From Anaspis maculata (Eukaryota > Arthropoda > Insecta > Coleoptera > Scraptiidae), in assembly GCA_949128115.1 (NCBI GenBank), contig OX421964.1, positions 36,510,177 through 36,574,176 on the forward strand: a stretch of 64,000 nucleotides of DNA. The letters are read 5' to 3'. Made by a program: the position numbers and the translations under genes. This document shows positions 46,401 through 59,479 of the stretch, piece by piece. Every line of letters starts with the position of its first letter. Within the stretch, counting starts at the first letter, position 1. The notes under the pieces were generated by a model, which ran no database searches, was not told the origin of the DNA, and was given only the letters and a program-made list of their open reading frames with translations.

Positions 46401-49400
46401 ATTTCTTGCCTGGCCACTCGGAATTTTGCGTGGTCGATTCAGATTTCGTACGGAATTGCAAATTTTCAGTTGTCAGTGAGAGTTTACCGAATCCTACAAG
46501 TAGAAAGGATCTTGAAAATCGTTGTACAAATGTCGCCAATTACGAAGAAATAATAAGTCAGACAGTTTTTATATTGGTTCAGAATAAGTTGAGGATAGAT
46601 CCGAAGTGGGATAACGTGTTGATAACAGGTACGAAGTTTATTCTTATTCACTTACAAGATTTGGGGTAATATGGATTGTTATAGGTAGCTCGGGCAGTGG
46701 TAAAAGCACACTATTGGGAATTATTGAAAGTAAATTGGAGAGCTTTCCGTATTATGTGTACATCAGAAAGATTGATTGTAAGTCAATCAAAGGAAAGACC
46801 ATCGATTCGCTGCACAAGATGTTCACCGGCGTGATGTTCGATTTGGTTCACCATCAACCGGCAGTTTTGGTCATTGATGATCTCCATATTTTATGCGAGA
46901 ATGTGAACGAGAGCGACGCTCTGGCCCAAAATGCGCTGTATTTCAACAGGTAATCTATTTTGACTTTTCATTTCTGACTCAACAATGTTTTTTTTAAACA
47001 TGATTTTTTTTTCGAGTTTTTTTTTATAGAAATGAGGATTTCTTTACAAGTCTTCAAATTATTTTTTTCACTTCAGAACACTTGACTTATTAAAAGAAAA
47101 CAGGGACACTGAAAATACTTCGAGACCTTAGGTTTTAGGCTTCTAGTTCGTACATGCATGCATGTGTCATCAATCAACATGGACAACTGCAACAATCTCA
47201 CACAACTAGAAGTCTGGAAACTTTGGCCTCAAAAGTATTTTCGGTGTATCCGTTTTTTTGCCCGCAATTATACCTGCTAGAAGTTTTGAGATTTAAAACC
47301 ATGGACCTGTACCTAAACTGGACTGATGATACCGTACGTACATTGCCATGACTCCAGTATATAGAAGGCTGACATGGTATAGCTATAGCTAGGGACTTTC
47401 ACTTTCTAGAATTAACATTGGCCGTCCTGCTAATGCTGCCATTCCTTGCTGCCTTGCCGGCACGAATGAAGCATGGCTGTCAATTTTTTTCGATCTGCAA
47501 TTAATTCCTCACTGACTGAGTAAGTGTCACAAGCCTGCATATACTGACGCGGTCTGCCGCTGTGGTAGGAAATCATAGCAGGGTTTGACCGCCACAGTGG
47601 CCCCACTCTCTATGCTTCAGTGTGCTGGAGCCTTTATTGGTATCGGTTTCTTTACTCTGCGTCAGCCACTGTTCCTTATCGTTTTGACCTGCCACACCAG
47701 GACGTTGTATTTTCTTCCACCAAACCACGGATAATAAATAGTTGACAAATTCGGTCATAAGTCGACAGCAAAAACGCCGAATTCGGAGTGGACGCCAAAT
47801 ATCGAAGATACTGCATGAATAACGCGATACTCGCAACCACGACAATTGTCAACCTGGTTAAAAATCTGAAAAACTGCGTATTCGCGACGACTGTGACTCC
47901 AGATTTGCAAGCCTGCGGTTCGGGGGTCAAATTCGGAGTTTAGGTCAACCGTGCGCTTGGCGGTCCCAGTGAGTGCTTGGATGGACCATCAAACACCCGG
48001 CAACTCATTGTGGCTCGGTAAGCCCAACTTCCCCCCGATAAATCCAGAAATCCAGAAATCCAGAAGGGCAACGCACCTCATGGTGTACCTTGAAAATGAC
48101 TCGAGATTTGGATTATTCTGATTAAAATAAATACCTTATATCAAAAGAAGCAGTAATCAGTAGTGTAATTTAACATGATTATTGTTTGACTCATTTAAAA
48201 AAAAATTTTGAAATTGGTGATATAAAGGAAGGCATTGATTTTTGTCATGGTTTTAATCGTGATTTCAATCAAAATAATTTGATTGTGCCAACCTTGACTT
48301 TTCTTGGATGTAATAAGCTTTGGGGCGTTGGAGACTTGGTTAAAGAACACTCAATGATAAGTTCAAGGTAAAAAGGATGAGAGGTAAAACATCGTGGGAC
48401 TTGGTACAGGAAGGTCTGTGATATGAGCCCTCGAAAGTTAAAGGTGCAAGGATTCATACCAAACGTAAACTCCCTTTTAACTGCAACCAATTGTACGGGG
48501 GTCACACGCGATTGTAAGACCTGCTCCTTTTGTTAGTCTTAACCGATATAACGCGATACAACATTCAATGCCATATCCATGCCACTCTCCTGTCTACACC
48601 CTTGAGCAAATATTTAAAAAAAATCAGCAATAATGTAGGAAATTGCTGTAAATTTTTTTTTTTTGAGTTTCGAGACTTGTGGCTGATTGAATCTCTACAA
48701 ATTTTTGAGTAATATTTTGATATTTTTCAGGACCAGCGAAATGTTGGAAGGTCTATTTCAGACCTTCGCAGAACACAATACTTTCGGCATTCTGGCCACA
48801 GCAGAATCGTCCACAAAATTGAACAAACATATTTATAAAACCCGTGGCAATCACTTGTTTAAACATGTCCATACAATTGAAAATTTGAAAAAGGTATTGT
48901 CTTGCTTGTTCTTCACTTGGAATTCAAAATTTTCTCCTTGGTGCGTTTTTCTTTTAGAAAGACCGAAGAATTCTGCTGAATTATTTATTTTCCAAACACA
49001 ATGTAGATAACGTTGATTTGGAAAAGTTATCGGACAAGACCGAAAGTTTTGTGATCCGAGACCTGGCCGATTTCGCCAACAAGGCATCGTTCGAATCTTA
49101 TCAAGAAGGTACGTTGTTCCTCTGAAAAAAATATTTGAAACTTTGTTTAATTCAAAATTTACGGCACAGATTACGAATCGAAAACCCCAAATCTGACCAG
49201 TGAGCACTGCGACAGAGCTTTGGAAAATACAGTGATCACTTCACTGGACGGTATTAATCTTCATCCACCCGGCACGAAAGATTTCAATGACATCGGCGGT
49301 CTCGACGAAGTAAAAACTATTCTCGTAGAAACGATGCTGTGGCCGTCAAAGGTGAGGGGCATCATAGACCTATAATAGCTCTAATTCCGTTTGTATACGG

Positions 49401-52400
49401 ATGGGTTCTGGCCTACCTTTTACGAATCTAATAATTTTCAGTACCCCAGTTTGTTCTCAAACTCTCCCCTTCGTTTGCCCTCCGGTTTACTGCTTTACGG
49501 TCCTCCGGGCACAGGTAAAACAATATTGGCAGGAGCAGCTGCCAGGCACTGTGGTTTAAGGTTGATTTCCATAAAGGGACCGGAGCTACTTTCCAAGTAC
49601 ATAGGTGCGAGCGAGCAGGCCGTGCGAGACGTCTTCCAAAGGTGAGAAAAAAACAACACGACACGGAAGCAAGGGACCGACAAAAATCCGGCTAATTGGC
49701 GATTTATGTGTGTTTGCTTTCAGGGCACAAAGTGCCAAACCATGCGTGCTGTTCTTCGACGAATTCGATAGCTTAGCTCCCAGGTGAGTATGGAACAGGG
49801 AGACACAATGTTCTTCTTGAGGTTATTATTTATATTGGGAAAAATGAGCTGTGAGATTAGGAAGAACAAAAGGATCTCAAACCAATAACAAAATTAGCGT
49901 AGATAAAATCGGAAAACGGAATATGAAAGAACATGTGCTTTCAGGAGGGGTCATGATAATACAGGGGTCACTGACAGGGTGGTAAATCAACTCTTGACGC
50001 AGTTGGATGGGGTGGAAACTCTCACGGGTGTGTTTGTCCTTGCGGCCACCTCGAGGCCCGATCTCCTGGATCCGGCTCTCCTGCGACCGGGTCGTCTTGA
50101 CAGACACATTCGGTGTTCCGTACCTGATCGGGTGAGTTCTTTTTTGCAGCACATGGCTGCTAGTTATTCAAGGACTAAATAAATATGTTTCAAATAAAAA
50201 AACAAACGACAGGCTTCCAGACTGGACATACTCGGGGTATTGTCAAGGACAATGAATTTGGACGAGGCTGTGGATTTGTCGAAAATTGCAGATGGCAGCG
50301 AGGGTTTTTCGGGTGCCGATCTCCAATCGGTCCTGTACAGTGCTCAGTTGGCTTCCGTCGAAGATTTGCTGTCTGATGATAAGGTACTTAATCCTGTACT
50401 AGATGTATCTGTCCTGTCACGTACCTATCTCCTTCTAAAAGAACAATCGTAGAACCGTAATTTTTTTAGCGCATTTTCCATCTTGATGAAAATCGCTATT
50501 GCAGCCGCTTTGTCCGTCCGTCCGTCCGTCCATCCGTCAGTTCCTCGAACTCTTCGCAATCTAGACGCCCTAGCTTTCTGATTTTTCGCTGTTACATAGC
50601 TGCCACTCCCAAAGCTAGGCTAGGCTATATTGAATGTCTATATTGCGCCGCCAACATAGAGAAAACCGCCCCTGATCAACTTGAAATAATATGATATTGC
50701 AATTTCTCCCAGACTCTCCCATCTCTAACGTGCGCCGCCGACAAGAAAAAATTGCTAAAAACCGACCCCAAATCACTTTAAAATGAAAAACATAAACCCA
50801 AAGACACAGCGATCTGATTTTCTCACTATATGAATAGCTCACTAAAAATGGGAAAGGATAGGCTACTTTTGGTTGGTCGCCGCTCCCAGATTCCGCCGCC
50901 AAACGACAAAAAGTGGAACTTTCACAATTATTGTTACTGATTGAGATGTTTCCTCAAACATTCAGAAACTTCCAATTCAAACTGTGCAACATTTGCTTAG
51001 CCGAACGCTGCCGCTCCCACACGCCGCCCCCCAAAGTAAGAGATAAATGAAAAACATAAACCCGAAGACATCAGCGATCGAAGTCTTTCGCTGTATGGAT
51101 AGCTGACTGAGAATGGGAAAGGATAGGCTATTTTTGATATGGCGCCGCCTCCAGCTTCCGCCCCCAAAAGAAAAAAGTGCAACTCCCAACAGTTTTCACT
51201 GTTGACCACCTTCAACCAAACGTCTTCACATTCACAATACGCCTTTTTTAGAAAATGCGCCACTGAGACTCACGCACGTGAAAGCATACTCACTTGTTTT
51301 TAATTACTACTACTACTACTACTACAACAACGTACCTCCTAGCAGTGCATAGGTATAAAAAAATAGCCAAACTTTGGCCATTTTGGCCCACCAATTGATC
51401 CTTATTAATTAACCGATTTTAATCAAATTGGAGAGATAGTAGGTACAGTGTCCGTATGATGATCTATGATTTTAAGGTCTGTTTTACGATTGGCCGTCAT
51501 CTTGACCCACCATATTGAACTTTCTCTCAAGTGAACCGATTGCGATGGAACTTGCAGCATACTTTGCTCTCGTATAACGATGTATGATTGTAAGGTGGAT
51601 TTCATGATTTGCCGCCTGTCGCCATCTTGGCCTGGCCGCTAGATTAAACCTTTTCGTAAGTGAAATGATCCTAATGAAACTTGAAACTTGCGATTATCTG
51701 GTATAATGATTGGATATTTGAAAGTTAGTTTCACGGTTTACCGTCATCTTGGCCTTCGATATTGAATTTTTTTTTAGGTAAATGATTGTGATAAAATTCT
51801 GAAGATAATTAAGTACTTACATCTTGGATAATATCAAATTTCCTAATGCTTAATTAACTCACCTTATACAGGGTGATTCATGAGTGATCTTGCATAGGCT
51901 AATGGGTGATAGAGGACTTCGAGGCGAGTCAAGATCCACAGAAGTTTTGTTTCCTCCATTGGTTACGAAGATACAGGGTGTTTTGTGTGTTTCGTATGAA
52001 ACTTTGATAAGCGATATTTCTGGAACGGCTGGATATATTTTATTGAAATCTACCAGTACTATTTCTTTGTTGGAACTTATCCAGAAACTACCGGTTAATT
52101 CAAAATCCAGGGCCGGGCTGGAAAAAATGTGCCCTTTTGTTATTTGATCAAAAAGTACATTTCCTTACCAAAATCTAAGAAAAAATGCTTCAAGAGTCAC
52201 CATTTGTCTTAGATGGCACACCTAAACCTTTTGGACAATAAAATTGAAAGTAAAATTTCTGGGTAAGTTTCCATTTTCGACCGGACATTATTGACTCATT
52301 GTTTGATCAAATTCATTCAAATTATTTTTTAGCTTGTCTCTGTGGAATGGAATGTCTTTGTTGAAAGGAAAATTCTACAGCTGAAGATCTTTTTACGACC

Positions 52401-55400
52401 AAATCGAGTCTAATTTTGTGTTTCACTTTCATTTTTGTTGGTAAAAAAAAAAGGTCGGTTCTGGAATTTTTTTTCCAACCAAGCTCTTCTATTCAACAGA
52501 GATAAGCCAAAAAATGAATATGAATGAATTAATAAATAAAATAATAAATTGTTTTCCTCTTTCATTCAATTCAATCACACACTGAGTCGATTATGTCTGG
52601 TCGAAAATGGAAACTTACCCACAAATTCTTCTTTAACCTTAATTGTTGAAATGGCTGAGGTGTGCCATCTAAATTGAAGAGTGATTCTTGAAGCTTTTTT
52701 CCTTAGCTTTTCGAACCCGATGGCAGTTTTTCAGGAAAGTGGTCAGAAAATATAATTTTTGACCAAATAACAAAGGGGCACATTTTTTCTAGCCCGGCCC
52801 TGGATTTTGACTTACCCGGTATGTCTTCTGGATAAAACACAACAGAGAAATATCACTAATAAATTTCAACAAAATATCTCTAGCCGTTTCAGAAATATCG
52901 CTTATCAAAGTTTCATACGAAACACACAAAACACCCTGTATACTTACTAAAATGCTCAATTAATTGCTCAACTTTACTTACCCACGAAAACGAAGCTTTA
53001 AAAAAAACAAATAATTAACAATCTGTTATAGACTACCAATAACACATTGATTAAAATACATTAGTCATTTTTCCCACTTTAGTCATTTTTCCCACTTAGA
53101 TACAATGATAAGAACAAAATCAACGACATTAAATTATACTTCGGAAAGGAACGAATGAGACACCTCTGTCAACTAAGGTGAGAATATCTGAGATTGATGG
53201 CAAAAGAAATCCAGCTATTGACATGCTAAGGGTGGGTTTAGTCAGCTTATTTAACCGTAGCCGTATGATTTTATTTTAGCCATTAACGCAGCATCGCTTA
53301 TCAATTGTTGTGCACAACGCATGGCATGAGAGCCAATGAGCGATTAAATTGAAACCGCAAAATAAACTGACTAAACCCACCTTAAGCATGATTACTTGAG
53401 AAATAAAAACTAGGTATACCTACCTACAAACATTTAGTTTTTGGATAATGTACCTCCTCCTTACACATGTGTTGTAGAAGCTAATTACGATGAAACTGAG
53501 GACTCTCATGCCACAGTAAATTTTGTGCTAAAGCCAACCAAGAAATAGTTCTCCCAGAGCCGTATAATCTTTCCTGGCTCAAGCAAGCCTCCCTCTTAGG
53601 CCTCGCCTTCGCCTCCTCCACCATTCCTATTACCTCCGCGCCTCCTAGACCCCCTTTCATTTTGCTTTATTAGGTAAGTTGGCAGTGAGATAGGCGTCTT
53701 GGTTCACCGCTAACTACTCCAAGGCACATTACACGATAACAATATCATTCGGATTATACTAGAGCGTTCTAGGTATCTTGATTGCTTTATAATGAGAAGC
53801 AAGTATTGAGCCTTCGGGCCCGCATCGACGTTACTTCCGCATCCTCTGTGCTTTTTGTCCTTCACCATCTTCTTGTTCTCATGCGGCAGCGTAACCTATC
53901 CACCAAATGTTTGTCAGTTCCTACGCTACTTTGCTTAGAACGTAACCCTTTAATGCTCTTCCGAATACTTTTGGATAAACATGCATTTTTCTACTCTTAT
54001 TTCAATGAAATTGGACAGTTTTGCGTCAAGTAGGTATGTATTGTTTATAGCTCGTTTCATGTCATATCCGTTTTGCTCAAAACTCTGTTCCATTAATGAA
54101 GACGGCTAATGACTGAGGTAATTATTAGACGTGTCACCCACACCTCCACCACCGTCTCCCTTAGTGTTGTTAGAAACAACGGCCTATAAGCACTGTTTAC
54201 CGGCAAAGTGTAAATAATGATATTTCCCTTGAAGGAAACCCTTGAAGTTTTCTGCTAGCGCATAATAAATTCACTAATTAAAATATATGTTCGATTCGCA
54301 GTCCTTTTAATTTCAATTGGGTCGCAATTAACGTTTAGCGCTCACGCTGAGCGTTTCGCGGCATTGAAAATTCAATGAGGGCTTTGATTATTAATTTTAC
54401 CTTCACTTTAGGGCTTTGTTCGACCTGTGAATGGAACTAATTAATGGTTTTCCACTTCGCAAATCTTTGTGTTTGTTTATGCCATTATAGTGTGAGCTTT
54501 ATTAATTATTACCTAATTAATTTTTTGTTTCTTTCATGTACTATCTAGGCGAGCAGCGATGAAGTTGAATCGGTGATAACCCAAAGCAGACTTGAAGAGG
54601 CGCTGAGTAAGACGAGGCCGTCGCTCAGCAAACAAGAGAAGATAAAATACGATAATATGTACGTATTACCAAAATCAGTCCGCTGACTGATATCAGACGT
54701 CTACCTGTACCTCCAACCTCTCCCATTCTAAGCTAACCTAAGATTGATCGAAAACTAGAACGACTGAATATCAGACAATTCAGACGTCTATACCTGTACA
54801 TACCTCCAACCTCTCCCATTCTAAGCTAACCTAAGATTGATCCAAAACTAGAACAGTCTACATCTAATAAATAGTCCTTTTATTGAATTAGGGAAAAATA
54901 AACACATACTCCAAGTAATTCAATATTGGGCGGAGTCTAGCTAAAGCTGTTCAACTGAACCCGATTTCTTGACTACTTGCAGGCTGTAGGTATCTTAAGG
55001 TGGCCGGAATATTGGTCAAATGACCCAGTTTTCCTTCAATTCCAGTAACCTTTTTCTCTGGAAGAAACTTACCATTCAGGTCTCTTTTGAAAGCTACAAG
55101 AATGATATTTGACGTAACAAACTGAAATTTCAAATTTTTGGGAAAAAAATTGAAAATTATTTTTCAAAAATTTGAAATTTCAGCTCGTTACGTTGAAGAC
55201 CATTCTTGTAGCTTTCAAAAGGGACCTGAATGGTAAGTTTCTTCAAAAGAAAAAGGTTACTGGAATGGAAGGAAAACTGTATTATTTGACCAATATTCCG
55301 GCCACCTTAATTTCTTTTACTTCAACAACGATTTGTTACCTTTCGACCCGCAAAGTTTGTGTTTGCAAACTATGTATTCCAGGTGGCATTTTTTTTTATT

Positions 55401-56671
55401 TAAATTCAACTGCAAGCTCAACTTCTGTATTTTCAATTGAATAATCGACATAACATAATAATTATGATGTCTCCCTTTTTTTTACTTCGTACTGAATTTA
55501 CTCCCTTGAAATTTCTCTAAGGGCATAAATAATTTTCATCTTTATTTTTTATTCCTACTTCCAATACGTCCTTGACATCACTTTTCGCATTTATTTATCC
55601 ATTGTTCATTTTCGAATAATACGTCGGGAGCGTTCGGCAGTGTGTAGGCAACCAGTTATACAATTTTTTTCGCAGTTTTTCTGGGAGAGCAAGATACCGC
55701 ATCAGTTTACCTTATATCGGGGAGGTAGATATTTTAGTTTTTCATATTTTAACATAGTTTAAATATAGCATATTATTCAACAAGTGGGTAATGATTGCTT
55801 CTTACTCATTAGGATGCAGTTTGCCGACACGAGCCTTGGCGAGTGTCGTAAAGCAACCAAATGAGTAATTGCTATCACCCGCGAGTAGAATGCTTTATCC
55901 AGTCTTATTGAAAAATGCAGGCATGTACGAGAATGCTCGTGATAATGCGTGCATTACTCAATAGGATTGGATAAACTATTTTATGTACCGATTTCATTGC
56001 ATTCAACCCACGACATGAGGAGCTTCTGGTATGGTGACCAGCGCGTCCAACTGCCATGCTAAAGGTCGTGGGTTCGATCTCCACCAGTGGTGGGTCGAAT
56101 TTTCGTTTCGTAACAACTTTCTTGATTTAATTGGAATGCTTGCTAAATGAGAAGCCGCCACGTGTCGCATATCACGCAAAATGTGAACGATGATGCTGAC
56201 CTCATGCAATGTTGGTGGTCGTTGAAGATCCCGACTCTGTGGTTGGAACACACAGTGGTTCGGCAAAGTTTCCGGTATAGTGGAGGAAAGCATTCACTGG
56301 CGTCGGTGATTGGTCCTGGGCAGCGGAAATAGACCGGCGTTAAATAAATCAACAAAAAACAAACGAAACAATGTATAAGGAACTCTTGTTTTTCTTTAAT
56401 TTTGATTATCTGCCAAAATAGCATGAAATCACACAGTGATGCTAAGATAATATGAAAAATTAAAATCTTTACTTCGCTAACTCGCGGAGAAAATTTTTCT
56501 TGATTTAAAAAAAAACTGCAAAAAGCTGTAGAATTATGTAACTGGTTTGCTGCTCACTGTTGCTATTAACAATGAAGTGAATGAACTGATGAATTTGATT
56601 CCAGATATCGCAAATTCGAAGGTGGTGAAGTGGACAATTTCAAAGTCGGAAGCAGAGCGACCTTGGCTTAG
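37454..56671 (+). CDS. Pex1: Peroxisome biogenesis AAA ATPase PEX1
   Basis: Fourteen exons encode 950 residues: 37454-37543, 37592-37813, 37862-37976, 45759-46628, 46685-46949, 48731-48893, 48958-49108, 49170-49351, 49442-49641, 49724-49783, 49945-50131, 50213-50383, 54549-54658 and 56605-56671. All phases agree. The N-domain starts [20 protein letters not shown]. The D1 ATPase has Walker [10 protein letters not shown] at about 433 and Walker [10 protein letters not shown]. The D2 ATPase has GPPGTGK at about 706, [39 protein letters not shown] (the PEX1 signature) and [10 protein letters not shown] with the arginine finger. The tail ends GSRATLA, matching the conserved PEX1 C terminus. With Pex6 it pulls ubiquitinated Pex5 out of the peroxisomal membrane. 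It is shorter than human PEX1 (1283) because of shorter linkers, as in flies. The gene looks intact. Confidence 0.96.
38335..39290. mobile_element. inner foldback element, 0.95 kb
   Basis: The left arm (38340-38700: CTAGGGTTATACTTGCCA; AACCACCCCTAGCATTTCG; CAACCCCGAAAGTCTG) is mirrored at 38930-39280. The middle, about 38720-38915, is a shorter mirrored block (CTTATGTCTACCCCTGACCC against GGGTAGACATAAGGG). It is inserted in the left half of the larger foldback. Confidence 0.8.
39640..41110. mobile_element. inner foldback, same family as 10840-12445
   Basis: The arms meet near 40440. They share AAAATTTGATATTCTATCCAG-type sequence, AAAGTGTCGATCATTGTTGA, TCTTTTTCTTCCTGGGCCAT, ACTAAATTCAATGTCCTGAA and GACCAGAACACTACACCATG with the elements at 10.8 and 63.4 kb. 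Open frames of 60-100 codons in it recur in all copies but are mirror images across the centre, so they are not genes. Confidence 0.88.
42567..42797. mobile_element. about 230 bp MITE with 80 bp arms
   Basis: AAAGTTATATAAATAATCTG, CAAAATATATTTATACAATT and GACGCGTTTTGGCCTTACAA on the left pair with TTGTAAGGCCGAAACGCGTC and AATATATTTATACAATTTAC on the right. A loop of about 60 bases lies near 42650-42710. The interval 41640-42560 holds only AT-rich sequence with TTAAGTTTTAAGT-type simple repeats. Confidence 0.85.
42895..43115 (+). repeat. 30 bp minisatellite (GGAATTCCCGGAAGTCTTTC)
   Basis: About seven units of 30 bases built from GGAATTCCCGGAAGTC plus TTTCGGAAATCACC. The period is a multiple of three, so the frame stays open and reads [10 protein letters not shown] over and over. 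I take this as a repeat artefact inside Pex1 intron 3. From 43120 to 45758 I see no gene. Two related blocks at 44870-45030 and 45165-45330 share 'ACTTCGGTA' and 'GGGTCAATRGTTRAGAAT'. Confidence 0.8.
50511..50532 (+). repeat. (TCCG)n microsatellite
   Basis: About five copies of TCCG ending in CATCCGTCAG, at the start of the large Pex1 intron 12. A second simple repeat, (TAC)n, lies at 51304-51330. Between them two blocks (50760-50870 and 51040-51150) share AATGAAAAACATAAACCC and GGGAAAGGATAGGCTA, a diverged direct repeat of about 280 bp spacing. Confidence 0.7.
51970..52942. mobile_element. 0.97 kb foldback element in Pex1 intron 12
   Basis: The left end ATACAGGGTGTTTTGTGTGT with TTCGTATGAAACTTTGATAA is mirrored at the right as CACACAAAACACCCTGTATA. 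Inner mirrored blocks include AGGGCCGGGCTGG against CCAGCCCGGCCCT (here CTAGCCCGGCCCTGG) and TTAGATGGCACACC. The centre is near 52455. A further TATACAGGGTGATTCATG end lies 100 bases to the left (51869). Confidence 0.85.
53226..53392. mobile_element. 165 bp MITE
   Basis: GCTAAGGGTGGGTTTAGTCA on the left and TGACTAAACCCACCTTAAGC on the right form about 20 bp terminal inverted repeats. There is no coding content. The remainder of intron 12 to 54548 shows nothing else I can name. Confidence 0.75.
54690..54862 (+). repeat. about 85 bp tandem duplication next to Pex1 exon 13
   Basis: ACCTCCAACCTCTCCCATTC with TAAGCTAACCTAAGATTGAT occurs twice, at about 54710 and 54803, each followed by AAAACTAGAAC. 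It starts about 30 bases after the exon 13 donor. Confidence 0.8.
54990..55313. mobile_element. about 320 bp palindromic MITE in Pex1 intron 13
   Basis: TTAAGGTGGCCGGAATATTG (54996) pairs with CAATATTCCGGCCACCTTAA (55292). The arms of about 150 bases (TGGGTCATTTGACC-like; CTTACCATTCAGGTC; GCTACAAGAATG) meet near 55150 at TTTCAAAAATTTGAAA. Confidence 0.9.
56008..56375 (+). mobile_element. tRNA-derived SINE
   Basis: The head resembles a tRNA: CTGGTATGGTGACCAGCGCG (A-box region) and GTGGGTTCGATCTCCACC (B box GGTTCGATCTC), 35 bases apart. A unique body of about 240 bases follows, and the A-rich tail AAATAAATCAACAAAAAACAAACGAAACA is in the expected 3' position. A true tRNA is excluded because the anticodon and acceptor arms do not pair. 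It is inserted in Pex1 intron 13, in the same direction as the gene. Confidence 0.75.
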
Positions 56672-58800
56672 GTTCGTACAATTAACGTTAAGCATGCTGC
56701 ATGCGATCGCTTCCCGCAGGTGATTGATGTCTTGTGTGTAATTATAATTTATCCCAAACTTTTAAATTGAAACCTGGGACAATAGAACTTGATACACTAT
56801 AGAGCACAAATCGAATTAGCTTTCGACAGAGTAGATACCACCTATACATCTGATGTGTGTAAGGTATACACAAAGACCATTACGTCGCATTGTGGTTGAC
56901 CCTCCACGACGCGTCCAATTCAATTATGTCGCTTTTCAGATGCTTTCTTTTCATTACAAAGCTATATTTTGATTGTAAACATGCTCAACAAGCGTCATTT
57001 ATTGTAAGACCGTCTTTCGCGGCCTTTTGATCAGAAAAATTGCCATCTCTCTGTGTATATACGCGCAATATTTATTTCGTTTTGGCGGCGGCGGCACGGA
57101 ATGAAACGTTTCAAACGTTCAAAAGCAAGAAATAGTTTATCTATTGAGAATCGTCGCGCGGAAAATTCGTTTCGAGGGCATTTTGTGGACCGGGGGATTT
57201 GCCTATACACACGAAATTATGATACTTTGTAATTTATCCTTTCCTCTAAGGGATACGCAAACTCCACTGATGCCCCTCTCTCTCTCTCTTTCCTCGTAGC
57301 TGCCGTGATCGTGATGGCGAAATTTGTTTAGTTATTAGGGATTAGGACCTCTTATTCCTTCTTCTGTGTGGGTGCTCTCTTTTCTGTGGGTGCGATGGCG
57401 GCGGTGGTGGTGGTGGTGTAGCGGTTTTCAATCCGCGAAGAGGAGAGGAAGCGGAAACCACCCTCCTCGCACAAAAACGGAATTCTGTCAAGATATTCGA
57501 CTGAGGCGCGAGACATTTCTGTCGTTCTTCCGTCGCACGATGTATTTTTTGGTTTATTTAACCGTTGCGTGTATATTCAGCGGCGGTATTGAAAGGCACC
57601 GTTCGGAATTTTGCCGGAGAAATTGGCGTGAAGGGAGTTGGAGAAATGGGAGATGATCCGAAGTATTCCTAGTAAATTCGCTCTGTTCACCTTTATTTGT
57701 TTTACCATGTTTTGCTTTTGTATACATATTTTGTTTGCACCGGTATTTTGTAAGCGTAATAAATTGAAAAATTATGTTAAGAAAGTACGTATTATTATCA
57801 TTATTATCATTATTATTTGAACTTTGTAATTCAAGTTTAGTAGACCTACTTGAAACTCACCTAAATAAATTGACTGTCAGTTCCACCAAGCTCATTGCCT
57901 ATGCTATCATCGAATTATATTTTGACCCTCGCTGCTATTGGCCACTTTCAAAATTTTAGTCACTCCAAATTCAAGGCATTCAAGTCGGTGACGAGGTCGG
58001 TGAGCCAGGCGATTCGAATGGCTTCCACTTTTTGGATTTCCCACAACACTAGCATGAGAGTTATCTACGATGTTTCCAAATATCGCGTAGTTTAAGGCCG
58101 CCATATTGGAAAAATGGCCGACAATATGTAGTTCTCTCGATTTTCATATTATTCTCGCCAGTGCAGTGGTAACTCTGTTTGAAAAAATTGAGACAATGAA
58201 AATTGAATAACAAAATTAGATTATTGCGCTCGCGTGCAAAATTAACGCAACACAAAAATTTTGTCATAAGTTTGAAGTCATTTTTTACCCGAACTTCGCC
58301 TGTTTGAGAAACTATGTTTATACGCCAAAGGGTGGATTACTTCCTATTTTTGTCCCATTCCGTTGTCTGTCTTAACCGAAGATAGAAATTTTCTCCTTCC
58401 ACAACATGCTTTTTCTCCATTTAAAAGCCAGCCACTATTCAAGAGGAGAAATGTCTCCATTACGTAACCGTGACCAGGAAGATGCACCGGATGGTGTCCG
58501 CTCACAAAAATCTAAACCCCAATGTCATCTTCTGTCTGATTCGGCAGTTGACTTGAACATGAAATTGCGATAGTTTCATGAATACAGATTGATCTGACTC
58601 TTAGCTTAATCTAAAATGTTGTGTTTTTCTATAGCAGATTTTGGACGTCCGAGAGAACTTACCTTCTGTTATGGTTATGAACTCATCTAATTAGTCAGCT
58701 CCTCTTCATATCTTAGTGTGCCATTTACCCCAATGCGAAGGGCAGGGTAGGAGGCGTCCTATCTACAATTCATGGTGCTAGGCAGAACTGCTGAGACTCT
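56672..58800. other. Pex1 3' flank, no gene recognised
   Basis: After the Pex1 stop no conserved coding sequence is seen. Simple repeats lie at 57393-57420 (GGTGGTGGT) and 57785-57818 (ATTATTATCATT). A CT-rich run is at 57277-57292. Open frames of about 60-100 codons here have no family features. Confidence 0.5.
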
Positions 58801-58821
58801 CGCGTCAAACTAAATGTTCGC

Positions 58822-59330
58822 TTGTCGATGATGTACTATTGTAGGTATAACGCTGTTATATGGGGAATCAGGTACTCGGAAATTATAGAAAAAGTCCAGC
58901 TAGCATCCTTCAACAGGTTATTGTCATTGTCAAAATCCACCCCAGGACTATTTGGTACTTGGGACGGGCTCCTGCAAGATAAAATATCTTGTTTTCAAGA
59001 GCGTTCTGTCATGTGTAGACAATCTTCTCCGCATGCCAGAGTGTATCGATATTCTAAGTCGTGCTTCCTTAGACTAAGAGCACTGACTAGCGAAGATCCC
59101 CGCTATAATTGGGTTACTCAAGTCAGAGACATGTTTCACTCCATCAATTTGAGACAGTTTGGATAGGTTTGTCTCTTACTCCACGGGCTAATAAACAGGA
59201 GCTTTTGTTAAAGTTTGAGGAATCGCCTTACGGCGAAGACATTGCTTTTCTGGCTGCCTCCCCATACTCCACCCTGTACCAGGCAGGGACGTATTCACAT
59301 CTCGTAACTAACGTAATCGCGAGTTGATTG
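58822..59330 (+). pseudogene. C-terminal fragment of a non-LTR retrotransposon ORF2
   Basis: The frame VIWGIRYSEIIEKVQLASFN followed by RLLSLSKSTPG and later RALTSEDPRYNWVTQVRDM looks like the region downstream of the reverse transcriptase in insect LINE proteins (W-G, E-x-x-Q-x-x-F-x-R-x-L-x-L-x-x-x-T-P). The frame breaks at about 59165 and continues in another with a final piece to about 59327. There is no start, no RT and no poly(A), so it is a dead fragment. Confidence 0.55.
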
Positions 59331-59479
59331 AATATTTGAGTCAGAATGTTTAACAAAATCTCAAAAATCTGCAATTTTAAAGGTTCAGAAACTGAAATTT
59401 AAGAAAGGTTACGATTTCTTCATTGAAGTAGGTTTTCTAAACCCTATGAGTTAGGTGTTGAGGGATCAAGAAACGTGTC

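Noticed and set aside
47573..47930. An open frame of 90 codons in Pex1 intron 5
   Set aside because: No recognisable domain, no start context; ordinary intron sequence or unknown repeat.
56030..56100. A tRNA gene
   Set aside because: A and B boxes are present, but the acceptor and anticodon arms do not pair and an A-tailed body follows; it is a SINE.
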